The notes under the pieces: model-generated
Seen by the model: the letters and a program-made list of their open reading frames with translations, nothing else
What the model was told of the DNA's origin: nothing
The model's database searches: none
Shown here: positions 51,463 through 63,945 of the stretch, piece by piece
Position numbering within the stretch: the stretch's first letter is position 1
Layout of the letters: each line of letters begins with the position of its first letter
DNA from: Styela clava
Taxonomy: Eukaryota > Chordata > Ascidiacea > Stolidobranchia > Styelidae
DNA length: 64,000 bases
Reading direction: 5' to 3'
Assembly (NCBI RefSeq): GCF_964204865.1
Contig: NC_135254.1
Span: 2,423,001 to 2,487,000 of the forward strand
Made by a program: the position numbers and the translations under genes

Positions 51463-51922
51463 CAGGACCAGGGGGTGGAATATTAAACTATAAACAAAGA
51501 GCCGCAGTTACGATACGTACCTTAAACAGGGAATAATGATATTTCCGAATCTTGGCGCTCATTCTATTGCTCAATCAATGGCAACACAATCTGAATGTGA
51601 AACTGCAAACAAGGAATAAATCTAGAGACGGTTGGATAAAGGGCTAACTTGGATAATGGCAAGGCATGTCATGGACTAATATCAATAAATGGATTGTAAG
51701 ATTGGTCATGAGAAAGATAACACACCCAAACGAGGATCAATACGGCCACAACTAATGAAAGCAACGTGGCCGCTCATTGACTTAACTCGTAAGCCAACAA
51801 GATATTGGTAGTGAGCAAATATATAAAAGGGATAGCGCGAACGCAGTCCCCACTAGCAGAAATTACACGACCGAGTTATCCACATTTGGGATAATCGCTA
51901 GGGTCAATTTAGTCTGGGTGCA

Positions 51923-52212
51923 ATGACTAAACCTCGCCTAGGCAGAACCGCCTTTGTGATCGCGGTTGACTGCCTCGTCAGGTAAGTATGATTTGTGACG
52001 ATTGGTTACGCATCATGAATGAATGTTCTATGCTAAGTGTTGAGAAGAACTTCTCAACATTAAAAACGATATGTGCAAAAGTTGCAATTTTAATTGATTC
52101 GTCTGTGGGTAACGTGGAATACGATTCATTGCGTTCACTCTTTTATGTGATACATCGCGAGTTCTTTGCCATCCGATGGCAGAGTGAAGTTGAACAACTT
52201 TACAAAAAATAG
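51923..52212 (+). CDS. Copy 68
   Basis: Protein identical to copy 1. Unit 739. Confidence 0.5.
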
Positions 52213-52661
52213 CAGAACCAGGGGGTGGAATATTAAACTATAAACAAAGAGCCGCAGCTACGATACGTACCTTAAACAGGGAATAATGATATTTCCGAAT
52301 CTTGGCGCTCATTCTATTGCTCAATCAATGGCAACACAATCTGAATGTGAAACTGCAAACAAGGAATCAATCTAGAGACGGTTGGATAAAGGGCTAACTT
52401 GGATAATGGCAAGGCATGTCATGGACTAATATCAATAAATAAATTATTAAATGGATTGTAAGATTGGTCATGAGAAATTTAACACACCCAAACGAGGATC
52501 AATACGACCACAACTAATGAAAGCAACGTGGCCGCTCATTGACTTAACGCTGAGCAAATATATAAAAGGGATAGCGCGAACGCAGTCCCCACTAGCAGAA
52601 ATTACACGACCGAGTTATCCACATTTGGGATAATCGCTAGGGTCAATTTAGTCTGGGTGCA

Positions 52662-52990
52662 ATGACTAAACCTCGCCTAGGCAGAACCGCCTTTGTGATC
52701 GCGGTTGACTGCCTCGTCAGGTAAGTATGATTTGTGACGATTGGTTACGCATCATGAATGAATGTTCTATGCTAAGTGTTGAGAAGAACTTCTCAACATT
52801 AAAAACGATATGTGCAAAAGTTGCAATTTTAATTGATTCGTCTGTGGGTAACGTGGAATACGATTCATTGCGTTCACTCTTTTATGTGATACATCGCGAG
52901 TTCTTTGCCATCCGATGGCAGAGTGAAGTTGAACAACTTTACAAAAAAAAGCAAGGACCAGGGGGTGGTATATTAAACTATAAACAATGA
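52662..52990 (+). CDS. Copy 69, stop codon lost
   Basis: TAG is AAG in a run of A, adding 13 codons. This is a different stop change from copies 6 and 28, but it reads into the same tail. Unit 751. Confidence 0.5.
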
Positions 52991-53412
52991 GCCGCAGCTA
53001 CGATACGTACCTTAAACATGGAATAATGATATTTCCGAATCTTGGCGCTCATTCTATTGCTCAATCAATGGCAACACAATCTGAATGTGAAACTGCAAAC
53101 AAGGAATCAATCTAGAGACGGTTGGATAAGGGGATAACTTGGATAATGGCAAGGCATGTCATGGACTAATATTAATAAATGGATTGTAAGATTGGTCATG
53201 AGAAAGATAACACACCCAAACGAGGATCAATACGGCCACAACTAATGAAAGCAACGTGGCCGCTCATTGACTTAACTCGTAAGCCAACAAGATATTGGTA
53301 GTGAGCAAATATATAAAAGGGATAGCGCGAACGCAGTCCCCACTAGCAGAAATTACACGACCGAGTTATCCACATTTGGGATAATCGCTAGGGTCAATTT
53401 AGTCTGGGTGCA

Positions 53413-53702
53413 ATGACTAAACCTCGCCTAGGCAGAACCGCCTTTGTGATCGCGGTTGACTGCCTCGTCAGGTAAGTATGATTTGTGACGATTGGTTACG
53501 CATCATGAATGAATGTTCTATGCTAAGTGTTGAGAAGAACTTCTCAACATTAAAAACGATATGTGCAAAAGTTGCAATTTTAATTGATTCGTCTGTGGGT
53601 AACGTGGAATACGATTCATTGCGTTCACTCTTTTATGTGATACATCGCGAGTTCTTTGCCATCCGATGGCAGAGTGAAGTTGAACAACTTTACAAAAAAT
53701 AG
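53413..53702 (+). CDS. Copy 70
   Basis: Protein identical to copy 1. Unit 762; flank has GGAATAATAAAC and GTAGGGAGC, shared with copy 83. Confidence 0.5.
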
Positions 53703-54174
53703 CAGGACCAGGGGGTGGAATAATAAACTATAAACAAAGAGCCGCAGCTACGATACGTACCTTAAACAGGGAATAATGATATTTCCGAATCTTGGCGCTC
53801 ATTCTATTGCTCAATCAATGGCAACACAATCTGAATGTGAAACTGCAAACAAGGAATCAATCTAGAGACGGTTGGATAAAGGGCTAACTTGGATAATGGC
53901 AAGGCATGTCATGGACTAATATCAATAAATAAATTAATAAATAGATTGTAAGATTGGTCATGAGAAATTTAACACACCCAAACGAGGATCAATACGGCCA
54001 CAACTAATGAAAGCAACGTGGCCGCTCATTGACTTAACCCGTAAGCCAACAGGATATTGGTAGGGAGCAAATATATAAAAGGGATAGCGCGAACGCAGTC
54101 CCCACTAGCAGAAATTACACGACCGAGTTATCCACATTTGGGATAATCGCTAGGGTCAATTTAGTCTGGGTGCA

Positions 54175-54464
54175 ATGACTAAACCTCGCCTAGGCAGAAC
54201 CGCCTTTGTGATCGCGGTTGACTGCCTCGTCAGGTAAGTATGATTTGTGACGATTGGTTACGCATCATGAATGAATGTTCTATGCTAAGTGTTGAGAAGA
54301 ACTTCTCAACATTAAAAACGATATGTGCAAAAGTTGCAATTTTAATTGATTCGTCTGTGGGTAACGTGGAATACGATTCATTGCGTTCACTCTTTTATGT
54401 GATACATCGCGAGTTCTTTGCCATCCGATGGCAGAGTGAAGTTGAACAACTTTACAAAAAATAG
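54175..54464 (+). CDS. Copy 71
   Basis: Protein identical to copy 1. Unit 751. Confidence 0.5.
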
Positions 54465-54925
54465 CAAGGACCAGGGGGTGGAATATTAAACTATAAACAA
54501 TGAGCCGCAGCTACGATACGTACCTTAAACATGGAATAATGATATTTCCGAATCTTGGCGCTCATTCTATTGCTCAATCAATGGCAACACAATCTGAATG
54601 TGAAACTGCAAACAAGGAATCAATCTAGAGACGGTTGGATAAAGGGATAACTTGGATAATGGCAAGGCATGTCATGGACTAATATCAATAAATGGATTGT
54701 AAGATTGGTCATGAGAAAGATAACACACCCAAACGAGGATCAATACGGCCACAACTAATGAAAGCAACGTGGCCGCTCATTGACTTAACTCGTAAGCCAA
54801 CAAGATATTGGTAGTGAGCAAATATATAAAAGGGATAGCGCGAACGCAGTCCCCACTAGCAGAAATTACACGACCGAGTTATCCACATTTGGGATAATCG
54901 CTAGGGTCAATTTAGTCTGGGTGCA

Positions 54926-55215
54926 ATGACTAAACCTCGCCTAGGCAGAACCGCCTTTGTGCTCGCGGTTGACTGCCTCGTCAGGTAAGTATGATTTGTG
55001 ACGATTGGTTACGCATCATGAATGAATGTTCTATGCTAAGTGTTGAGAAGAACTTCTCAACATTAAAAACGATATGTGCAAAAGTTGCAATTTTAATTGA
55101 TTCGTCTGTGGGTAACGTGGAATACGATTCATTGCGTTCACTCTTTTATGTGATACATCGCGAGTTCTTTGCCATCCGATGGCAGAGTGAAGTTGAACAA
55201 CTTTACAAAAAATAG
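54926..55215 (+). CDS. Copy 72
   Basis: I13L (ATC to CTC). Unit 762; flank has GAGTCGCAG and AATAGATTG. Confidence 0.5.
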
Positions 55216-55687
55216 CAGGACCAGGGGGTGGAATATTAAACTATAAACAAAGAGTCGCAGCTACGATACGTACCTTAAACAGGGAATAATGATATTTCCG
55301 AATCTTGGCGCTCATTCTATTGCTCAATCAATGGCAACACAATCTGAATGTGAAACTGCAAACAAGGAATCAATCTAGAGACGGTTGGATAAAGGGCTAA
55401 CTTGGATAATGGCAAGGCATGTCATGGACTAATATCAATAAATAAATTAATAAATAGATTGTAAGATTGGTCATGAGAAATTTAACACACCCAAACGAGG
55501 ATCAATACGGCCACAACTAATGAAAGCAACGTGGCCGCTCATTGACTTAACCCGTAAGCTAACAGGATATTGGTAGTGAGCAAATATATAAAAGGGATAG
55601 CGCGAACGCAGTCCCCACTAGCAGAAATTACACGACCGAGTTATCCACATTTGGGATAATCGCTAGGGTCAATTTAGTCTGGGTGCA

Positions 55688-55977
55688 ATGACTAAACCTC
55701 GCCTAGGCAGAACCGCCTTTGTGAACGCGGTTGACTGCCTCGTCAGGTAAGTATGATTTGTGACGATTGGTTACGCATCATGAATGAATGTTCTATGCTA
55801 AGTGTTGAGAAGAACTTCTCAACATTAAAAACGATATGTGCAAAAGTTGCAATTTTAATTGATTCGTCTGTGGGTAACGTGGAATACGATTCATTGCGTT
55901 CACTCTTTTATGTGATACATCGCGAGTTCTTTGCCATCCGATGGCAGAGTGAAGTTGAACAACTTTACAAAAAATAG
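55688..55977 (+). CDS. Copy 73
   Basis: I13N. Unit 751, A-to-B recombinant flank. Confidence 0.5.
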
Positions 55978-56438
55978 CAAGGACCAGGGGGTGGAATATT
56001 AAACTATAAACAAAGAGCCGCAGTTACGATACGTACCTTAAACAGGGAATAATGATATTTCCGAATCTTGGCGCTCATTCTATTGCTCAATCAATGGCAA
56101 CACAATCTGAATGTGAAACTGCAAACAAGGAATAAATCTAGAGACGGTTGGATAAAGGGCTAACTTGGATAATGGCAAGGCATGTCATGGACTAATATCA
56201 ATAAATGGATTGTAAGATTGGTCATGAGAAAGATAACACACCCAAACGAGGATCAATACGGCCACAACTAATGAAAGCAACGTGGCCGCTCATTGACTTA
56301 ACTCGTAAGCCAACAAGATATTGGTAGTGAGCAAATATATAAAAGGGATAGCGCGAACGCAGTCCCCACTAGCAGAAATTACACGACCGAGTTATCCACA
56401 TTTGGGATAATCGCTAGGGTCAATTTAGTCTGGGTGCA

Positions 56439-56728
56439 ATGACTAAACCTCGCCTAGGCAGAACCGCCTTTGTGATCGCGGTTGACTGCCTCGTCAGGTA
56501 AGTATGATTTGTGACGATTGGTTACGCATCATGAATGAATGTTCTATGCTAAGTGTTGAGAAGAACTTCTCAACATTAAAAACGATATGTGCAAAAGTTG
56601 CAATTTTAATTGATTCGTCTGTGGGTAACGTGGAATACGATTCATTGCGTTCACTCTTTTATGTGATACATCGCGAGTTCTTTGCCATCCGATGGCAGAG
56701 TGAAGTTGAACAACTTTACAAAAAATAG
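56439..56728 (+). CDS. Copy 74
   Basis: Protein identical to copy 1. Unit 739. Confidence 0.5.
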
Positions 56729-57177
56729 CAGAACCAGGGGGTGGAATATTAAACTATAAACAAAGAGCCGCAGCTACGATACGTACCTTAAACAGGGAAT
56801 AATGATATTTCCGAATCTTGGCGCTCATTCTATTGCTCAATCAATGGCAACACAATCTGAATGTGAAACTGCAAACAAGGAATCAATCTAGAGACGGTTG
56901 GATAAAGGGCTAACTTGGATAATGGCAAGGCATGTCATGGACTAATATCAATAAATAAATTATTAAATGGATTGTAAGATTGGTCATGAGAAATTTAACA
57001 CACCCAAACGAGGATCAATACGACCACAACTAATGAAAGCAACGTGGCCGCTCATTGACTTAACGCTGAGCAAATATATAAAAGGGATAGCGCGAACGCA
57101 GTCCCCACTAGCAGAAATTACACGACCGAGTTATCCACATTTGGGATAATCGCTAGGGTCAATTTAGTCTGGGTGCA

Positions 57178-57467
57178 ATGACTAAACCTCGCCTAGGCAG
57201 AACCGCCTTTGTGATCGCGGTTGACTGCCTCGTCAGGTAAGTATGATTTGTGACGATTGGTTACGCATCATGAATGAATGTTCTATGCTAAGTGTTGAGA
57301 AGAACTTCTCAACATTAAAAACGATATGTGCAAAAGTTGCAATTTTAATTGATTCGTCTGTGGGTAACGTGGAATACGATTCATTGCGTTCACTCTTTTA
57401 TGTGATACATCGCGAGTTCTTTGCCATCCGATGGCAGAGTGAAGTTGAACAACTTTACAAAAAATAG
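57178..57467 (+). CDS. Copy 75
   Basis: Protein identical to copy 1. Unit 762 with GAGTCGCAG, as copy 72. Confidence 0.5.
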
Positions 57468-57939
57468 CAGGACCAGGGGGTGGAATATTAAACTATAAAC
57501 AAAGAGTCGCAGCTACGATACGTACCTTAAACAGGGAATAATGATATTTCCGAATCTTGGCGCTCATTCTATTGCTCAATCAATGGCAACACAATCTGAA
57601 TGTGAAACTGCAAACAAGGAATCAATCTAGAGACGGTTGGATAAAGGGCTAACTTGGATAATGGCAAGGCATGTCATGGACTAATATCAATAAATAAATT
57701 AATAAATAGATTGTAAGATTGGTCATGAGAAATTTAACACACCCAAACGAGGATCAATACGGCCACAACTAATGAAAGCAACGTGGCCGCTCATTGACTT
57801 AACCCGTAAGCTAACAGGATATTGGTAGTGAGCAAATATATAAAAGGGATAGCGCGAACGCAGTCCCCACTAGCAGAAATTACACGACCGAGTTATCCAC
57901 ATTTGGGATAATCGCTAGGGTCAATTTAGTCTGGGTGCA

Positions 57940-58229
57940 ATGACTAAACCTCGCCTAGGCAGAACCGCCTTTGTGAACGCGGTTGACTGCCTCGTCAGGT
58001 AAGTATGATTTGTGACGATTGGTTACGCATCATGAATGAATGTTCTATGCTAAGTGTTGAGAAGAACTTCTCAACATTAAAAACGATATGTGCAAAAGTT
58101 GCAATTTTAATTGATTCGTCTGTGGGTAACGTGGAATACGATTCATTGCGTTCACTCTTTTATGTGATACATCGCGAGTTCTTTGCCATCCGATGGCAGA
58201 GTGAAGTTGAACAACTTTACAAAAAATAG
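57940..58229 (+). CDS. Copy 76
   Basis: I13N. Unit 751. Duplicate of copy 73. Confidence 0.5.
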
Positions 58230-58690
58230 CAAGGACCAGGGGGTGGAATATTAAACTATAAACAAAGAGCCGCAGTTACGATACGTACCTTAAACAGGGA
58301 ATAATGATATTTCCGAATCTTGGCGCTCATTCTATTGCTCAATCAATGGCAACACAATCTGAATGTGAAACTGCAAACAAGGAATAAATCTAGAGACGGT
58401 TGGATAAAGGGCTAACTTGGATAATGGCAAGGCATGTCATGGACTAATATCAATAAATGGATTGTAAGATTGGTCATGAGAAAGATAACACACCCAAACG
58501 AGGATCAATACGGCCACAACTAATGAAAGCAACGTGGCCGCTCATTGACTTAACTCGTAAGCCAACAAGATATTGGTAGTGAGCAAATATATAAAAGGGA
58601 TAGCGCGAACGCAGTCCCCACTAGCAGAAATTACACGACCGAGTTATCCACATTTGGGATAATCGCTAGGGTCAATTTAGTCTGGGTGCA

Positions 58691-58980
58691 ATGACTAAAC
58701 CTCGCCTAGGCAGAACCGCCTTTGTGATCGCGGTTGACTGCCTCGTCAGGTAAGTATGATTTGTGACGATTGGTTACGCATCATGAATGAATGTTCTATG
58801 CTAAGTGTTGAGAAGAACTTCTCAACATTAAAAACGATATGTGCAAAAGTTGCAATTTTAATTGATTCGTCTGTGGGTAACGTGGAATACGATTCATTGC
58901 GTTCACTCTTTTATGTGATACATCGCGAGTTCTTTGCCATCCGATGGCAGAGTGAAGTTGAACAACTTTACAAAAAATAG
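58691..58980 (+). CDS. Copy 77
   Basis: Protein identical to copy 1. Unit 739. Duplicate of copy 74. Confidence 0.5.
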
Positions 58981-59429
58981 CAGAACCAGGGGGTGGAATA
59001 TTAAACTATAAACAAAGAGCCGCAGCTACGATACGTACCTTAAACAGGGAATAATGATATTTCCGAATCTTGGCGCTCATTCTATTGCTCAATCAATGGC
59101 AACACAATCTGAATGTGAAACTGCAAACAAGGAATCAATCTAGAGACGGTTGGATAAAGGGCTAACTTGGATAATGGCAAGGCATGTCATGGACTAATAT
59201 CAATAAATAAATTATTAAATGGATTGTAAGATTGGTCATGAGAAATTTAACACACCCAAACGAGGATCAATACGACCACAACTAATGAAAGCAACGTGGC
59301 CGCTCATTGACTTAACGCTGAGCAAATATATAAAAGGGATAGCGCGAACGCAGTCCCCACTAGCAGAAATTACACGACCGAGTTATCCACATTTGGGATA
59401 ATCGCTAGGGTCAATTTAGTCTGGGTGCA

Positions 59430-59758
59430 ATGACTAAACCTCGCCTAGGCAGAACCGCCTTTGTGATCGCGGTTGACTGCCTCGTCAGGTAAGTATGATT
59501 TGTGACGATTGGTTACGCATCATGAATGAATGTTCTATGCTAAGTGTTGAGAAGAACTTCTCAACATTAAAAACGATATGTGCAAAAGTTGCAATTTTAA
59601 TTGATTCGTCTGTGGGTAACGTGGAATACGATTCATTGCGTTCACTCTTTTATGTGATACATCGCGAGTTCTTTGCCATCCGATGGCAGAGTGAAGTTGA
59701 ACAACTTTACAAAAAAAAGCAAGGACCAGGGGGTGGTATATTAAACTATAAACAATGA
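59430..59758 (+). CDS. Copy 78, stop codon lost
   Basis: TAG to AAG, as copy 69. Unit 751; short AATAAATGG but type A GAAATTTAAC, a second kind of hybrid flank. Confidence 0.5.
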
Positions 59759-60180
59759 GCCGCAGCTACGATACGTACCTTAAACATGGAATAATGATAT
59801 TTCCGAATCTTGGCGCTCATTCTATTGCTCAATCAATGGCAACACAATCTGAATGTGAAACTGCAAACAAGGAATCAATCTAGAGACGGTTGGATAAGGG
59901 GATAACTTGGATAATGGCAAGGCATGTCATGGACTAATATCAATAAATGGATTGTAAGATTGGTCATGAGAAATTTAACACACCCAAACGAGGATCAATA
60001 CGGCCACAACTAATGAAAGCAACGTGGCCGCTCATTGACTTAACTCGTAAGCCAACAAGATATTGGTAGTGAGCAAATATATAAAAGGGATAGCGCGAAC
60101 GCAGTCCCCACTAGCAGAAATTACACGACCGAGTTATCCACATTTGGGATAATCGCTAGGGTCAATTTAGTCTGGGTGCA

Positions 60181-60470
60181 ATGACTAAGCCTCGCCTAGG
60201 CAGAACCGCCATTGTGATCGCGGTTGACTGCCTCGTCAGGTAAGTATGATTTGTGACGATTGGTTACGCATCATGAATGAATGTTCTATGCTAAGTGTTG
60301 AGAAGAACTTCTCAACATTAAAAACGATATGTGCAAAAGTTGCAATTTTAATTGATTCGTCTGTGGGTAACGTGGAATACGATTCATTGCGTTCACTCTT
60401 TTATGTGATACATCGCGAGTTCTTTGCCATCCGATGGCAGAGTGAAGTTGAACAACTTTACAAAAAATAG
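60181..60470 (+). CDS. Copy 79
   Basis: F11I (TTT to ATT), silent AAG at K3. Unit 762. Confidence 0.5.
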
Positions 60471-60942
60471 CAGGACCAGGGGGTGGAATATTAAACTATA
60501 AACAAAGAGTCGCAGCTACGATACGTACCTTAAACAGGGAATAATGATATTTCCGAATCTTGGCGCTCATTCTATTGCTCAATCAATGGCAACACAATCT
60601 GAATGTGAAACTGCAAACAAGGAATCAATCTAGAGACGGTTGGATAAAGGGCTAACTTGGATAATGGCAAGGCATGTCATGGACTAATATCAATAAATAA
60701 ATTAATAAATAGATTGTAAGATTGGTCATGAGAAATTTAACACACCCAAACGAGGATCAATACGGCCACAACTAATGAAAGCAACGTGGCCGCTCATTGA
60801 CTTAACCCGTAAGCCAACAGGATATTGGTAGTGAGCAAATATATAAAAGGGATAGCGCGAACGCAGTCCCCACTAGCAGAAATTACACGACCGAGTTATC
60901 CACATTTGGGATAATCGCTAGGGTCAATTTAGTCTGGGTGCA

Positions 60943-61232
60943 ATGACTAAACCTCGCCTAGGCAGAACCGCCTTTGTGAACGCGGTTGACTGCCTCGTCA
61001 GGTAAGTATGATTTGTGACGATTGGTTACGCATCATGAATGAATGTTCTATGCTAAGTGTTGAGAAGAACTTCTCAACATTAAAAACGATATGTGCAAAA
61101 GTTGCAATTTTAATTGATTCGTCTGTGGGTAACGTGGAATACGATTCATTGCGTTCACTCTTTTATGTGATACATCGCGAGTTCTTTGCCATCCGATGGC
61201 AGAGTGAAGTTGAACAACTTTACAAAAAATAG
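60943..61232 (+). CDS. Copy 80
   Basis: I13N. Unit 751. Duplicate of copies 73 and 76. Confidence 0.5.
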
Positions 61233-61693
61233 CAAGGACCAGGGGGTGGAATATTAAACTATAAACAAAGAGCCGCAGTTACGATACGTACCTTAAACAG
61301 GGAATAATGATATTTCCGAATCTTGGCGCTCATTCTATTGCTCAATCAATGGCAACACAATCTGAATGTGAAACTGCAAACAAGGAATAAATCTAGAGAC
61401 GGTTGGATAAAGGGCTAACTTGGATAATGGCAAGGCATGTCATGGACTAATATCAATAAATGGATTGTAAGATTGGTCATGAGAAAGATAACACACCCAA
61501 ACGAGGATCAATACGGCCACAACTAATGAAAGCAACGTGGCCGCTCATTGACTTAACTCGTAAGCCAACAAGATATTGGTAGTGAGCAAATATATAAAAG
61601 GGATAGCGCGAACGCAGTCCCCACTAGCAGAAATTACACGACCGAGTTATCCACATTTGGGATAATCGCTAGGGTCAATTTAGTCTGGGTGCA

Positions 61694-61983
61694 ATGACTA
61701 AACCTCGCCTAGGCAGAACCGCCTTTGTGATCGCGGTTGACTGCCTCGTCAGGTAAGTATGATTTGTGACGATTGGTTACGCATCATGAATGAATGTTCT
61801 ATGCTAAGTGTTGAGAAGAACTTCTCAACATTAAAAACGATATGTGCAAAAGTTGCAATTTTAATTGATTCGTCTGTGGGTAACGTGGAATACGATTCAT
61901 TGCGTTCACTCTTTTATGTGATACATCGCGAGTTCTTTGCCATCCGATGGCAGAGTGAAGTTGAACAACTTTACAAAAAATAG
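61694..61983 (+). CDS. Copy 81
   Basis: Protein identical to copy 1. Unit 739. Confidence 0.5.
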
Positions 61984-62432
61984 CAGAACCAGGGGGTGGA
62001 ATATTAAACTATAAACAAAGAGCCGCAGCTACGATACGTACCTTAAACAGGGAATAATGATATTTCCGAATCTTGGCGCTCATTCTATTGCTCAATCAAT
62101 GGCAACACAATCTGAATGTGAAACTGCAAACAAGGAATCAATCTAGAGACGGTTGGATAAAGGGCTAACTTGGATAATGGCAAGGCATGTCATGGACTAA
62201 TATCAATAAATAAATTATTAAATGGATTGTAAGATTGGTCATGAGAAATTTAACACACCCAAACGAGGATCAATACGACCACAACTAATGAAAGCAACGT
62301 GGCCGCTCATTGACTTAACGCTGAGCAAATATATAAAAGGGATAGCGCGAACGCAGTCCCCACTAGCAGAAATTACACGACCGAGTTATCCACATTTGGG
62401 ATAATCGCTAGGGTCAATTTAGTCTGGGTGCA

Positions 62433-62761
62433 ATGACTAAACCTCGCCTAGGCAGAACCGCCTTTGTGATCGCGGTTGACTGCCTCGTCAGGTAAGTATG
62501 ATTTGTGACGATTGGTTACGCATCATGAATGAATGTTCTATGCTAAGTGTTGAGAAGAACTTCTCAACATTAAAAACGATATGTGCAAAAGTTGCAATTT
62601 TAATTGATTCGTCTGTGGGTAACGTGGAATACGATTCATTGCGTTCACTCTTTTATGTGATACATCGCGAGTTCTTTGCCATCCGATGGCAGAGTGAAGT
62701 TGAACAACTTTACAAAAAAAAGCAAGGACCAGGGGGTGGTATATTAAACTATAAACAATGA
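62433..62761 (+). CDS. Copy 82, stop codon lost
   Basis: TAG to AAG, as copies 69 and 78. Unit 751. Confidence 0.5.
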
Positions 62762-63183
62762 GCCGCAGCTACGATACGTACCTTAAACATGGAATAATGA
62801 TATTTCCGAATCTTGGCGCTCATTCTATTGCTCAATCAATGGCAACACAATCTGAATGTGAAACTGCAAACAAGGAATCAATCTAGAGACGGTTGGATAA
62901 GGGGATAACTTGGATAATGGCAAGGCATGTCATGGACTAATATCAATAAATGGATTGTAAGATTGGTCATGAGAAAGATAACACACCCAAACGAGGATCA
63001 ATACGGCCACAACTAATGAAAGCAACGTGGCCGCTCATTGACTTAACTCGTAAGCCAACAAGATATTGGTAGTGAGCAAATATATAAAAGGGATAGCGCG
63101 AACGCAGTCCCCACTAGCAGAAATTACACGACCGAGTTATCCACATTTGGGATAATCGCTAGGGTCAATTTAGTCTGGGTGCA

Positions 63184-63473
63184 ATGACTAAGCCTCGCCT
63201 AGGCAGAACCGCCATTGTGATCGCGGTTGACTGCCTCGTCAGGTAAGTATGATTTGTGACGATTGGTTACGCATCATGAATGAATGTTCTATGCTAAGTG
63301 TTGAGAAGAACTTCTCAACATTAAAAACGATATGTGCAAAAGTTGCAATTTTAATTGATTCGTCTGTGGGTAACGTGGAATACGATTCATTGCGTTCACT
63401 CTTTTATGTGATACATCGCGAGTTCTTTGCCATCCGATGGCAGAGTGAAGTTGAACAACTTTACAAAAAATAG
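63184..63473 (+). CDS. Copy 83
   Basis: F11I, as copy 79. The type A flank has the private changes of copy 70. Unit 762 to the next, cut-off copy. Confidence 0.5.
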
Positions 63474-63945
63474 CAGGACCAGGGGGTGGAATAATAAACT
63501 ATAAACAAAGAGCCGCAGCTACGATACGTACCTTAAACAGGGAATAATGATATTTCCGAATCTTGGCGCTCATTCTATTGCTCAATCAATGGCAACACAA
63601 TCTGAATGTGAAACTGCAAACAAGGAATCAATCTAGAGACGGTTGGATAAAGGGCTAACTTGGATAATGGCAAGGCATGTCATGGACTAATATCAATAAA
63701 TAAATTAATAAATAGATTGTAAGATTGGTCATGAGAAATTTAACACACCCAAACGAGGATCAATACGGCCACAACTAATGAAAGCAACGTGGCCGCTCAT
63801 TGACTTAACCCGTAAGCCAACAGGATATTGGTAGGGAGCAAATATATAAAAGGGATAGCGCGAACGCAGTCCCCACTAGCAGAAATTACACGACCGAGTT
63901 ATCCACATTTGGGATAATCGCTAGGGTCAATTTAGTCTGGGTGCA

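Larger units (their letters stand above)
45119..52661 (+). repeat. 7,543-bp decamer
   Basis: Copies 59-68. Equal to the octamer plus two units (copies 64-65), a length difference of exactly 1,513 bp. Confidence 0.85.
54926..62432 (+). repeat. 2,252-bp trimer, three occurrences
   Basis: Spacing 762, 751, 739 recurs at 54,926-57,177, 57,178-59,429 and 60,181-62,432. A single 751-bp unit (copy 78) separates the second and third. Each trimer has I13N in its middle copy and ends with the promoter deletion. Confidence 0.85.
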
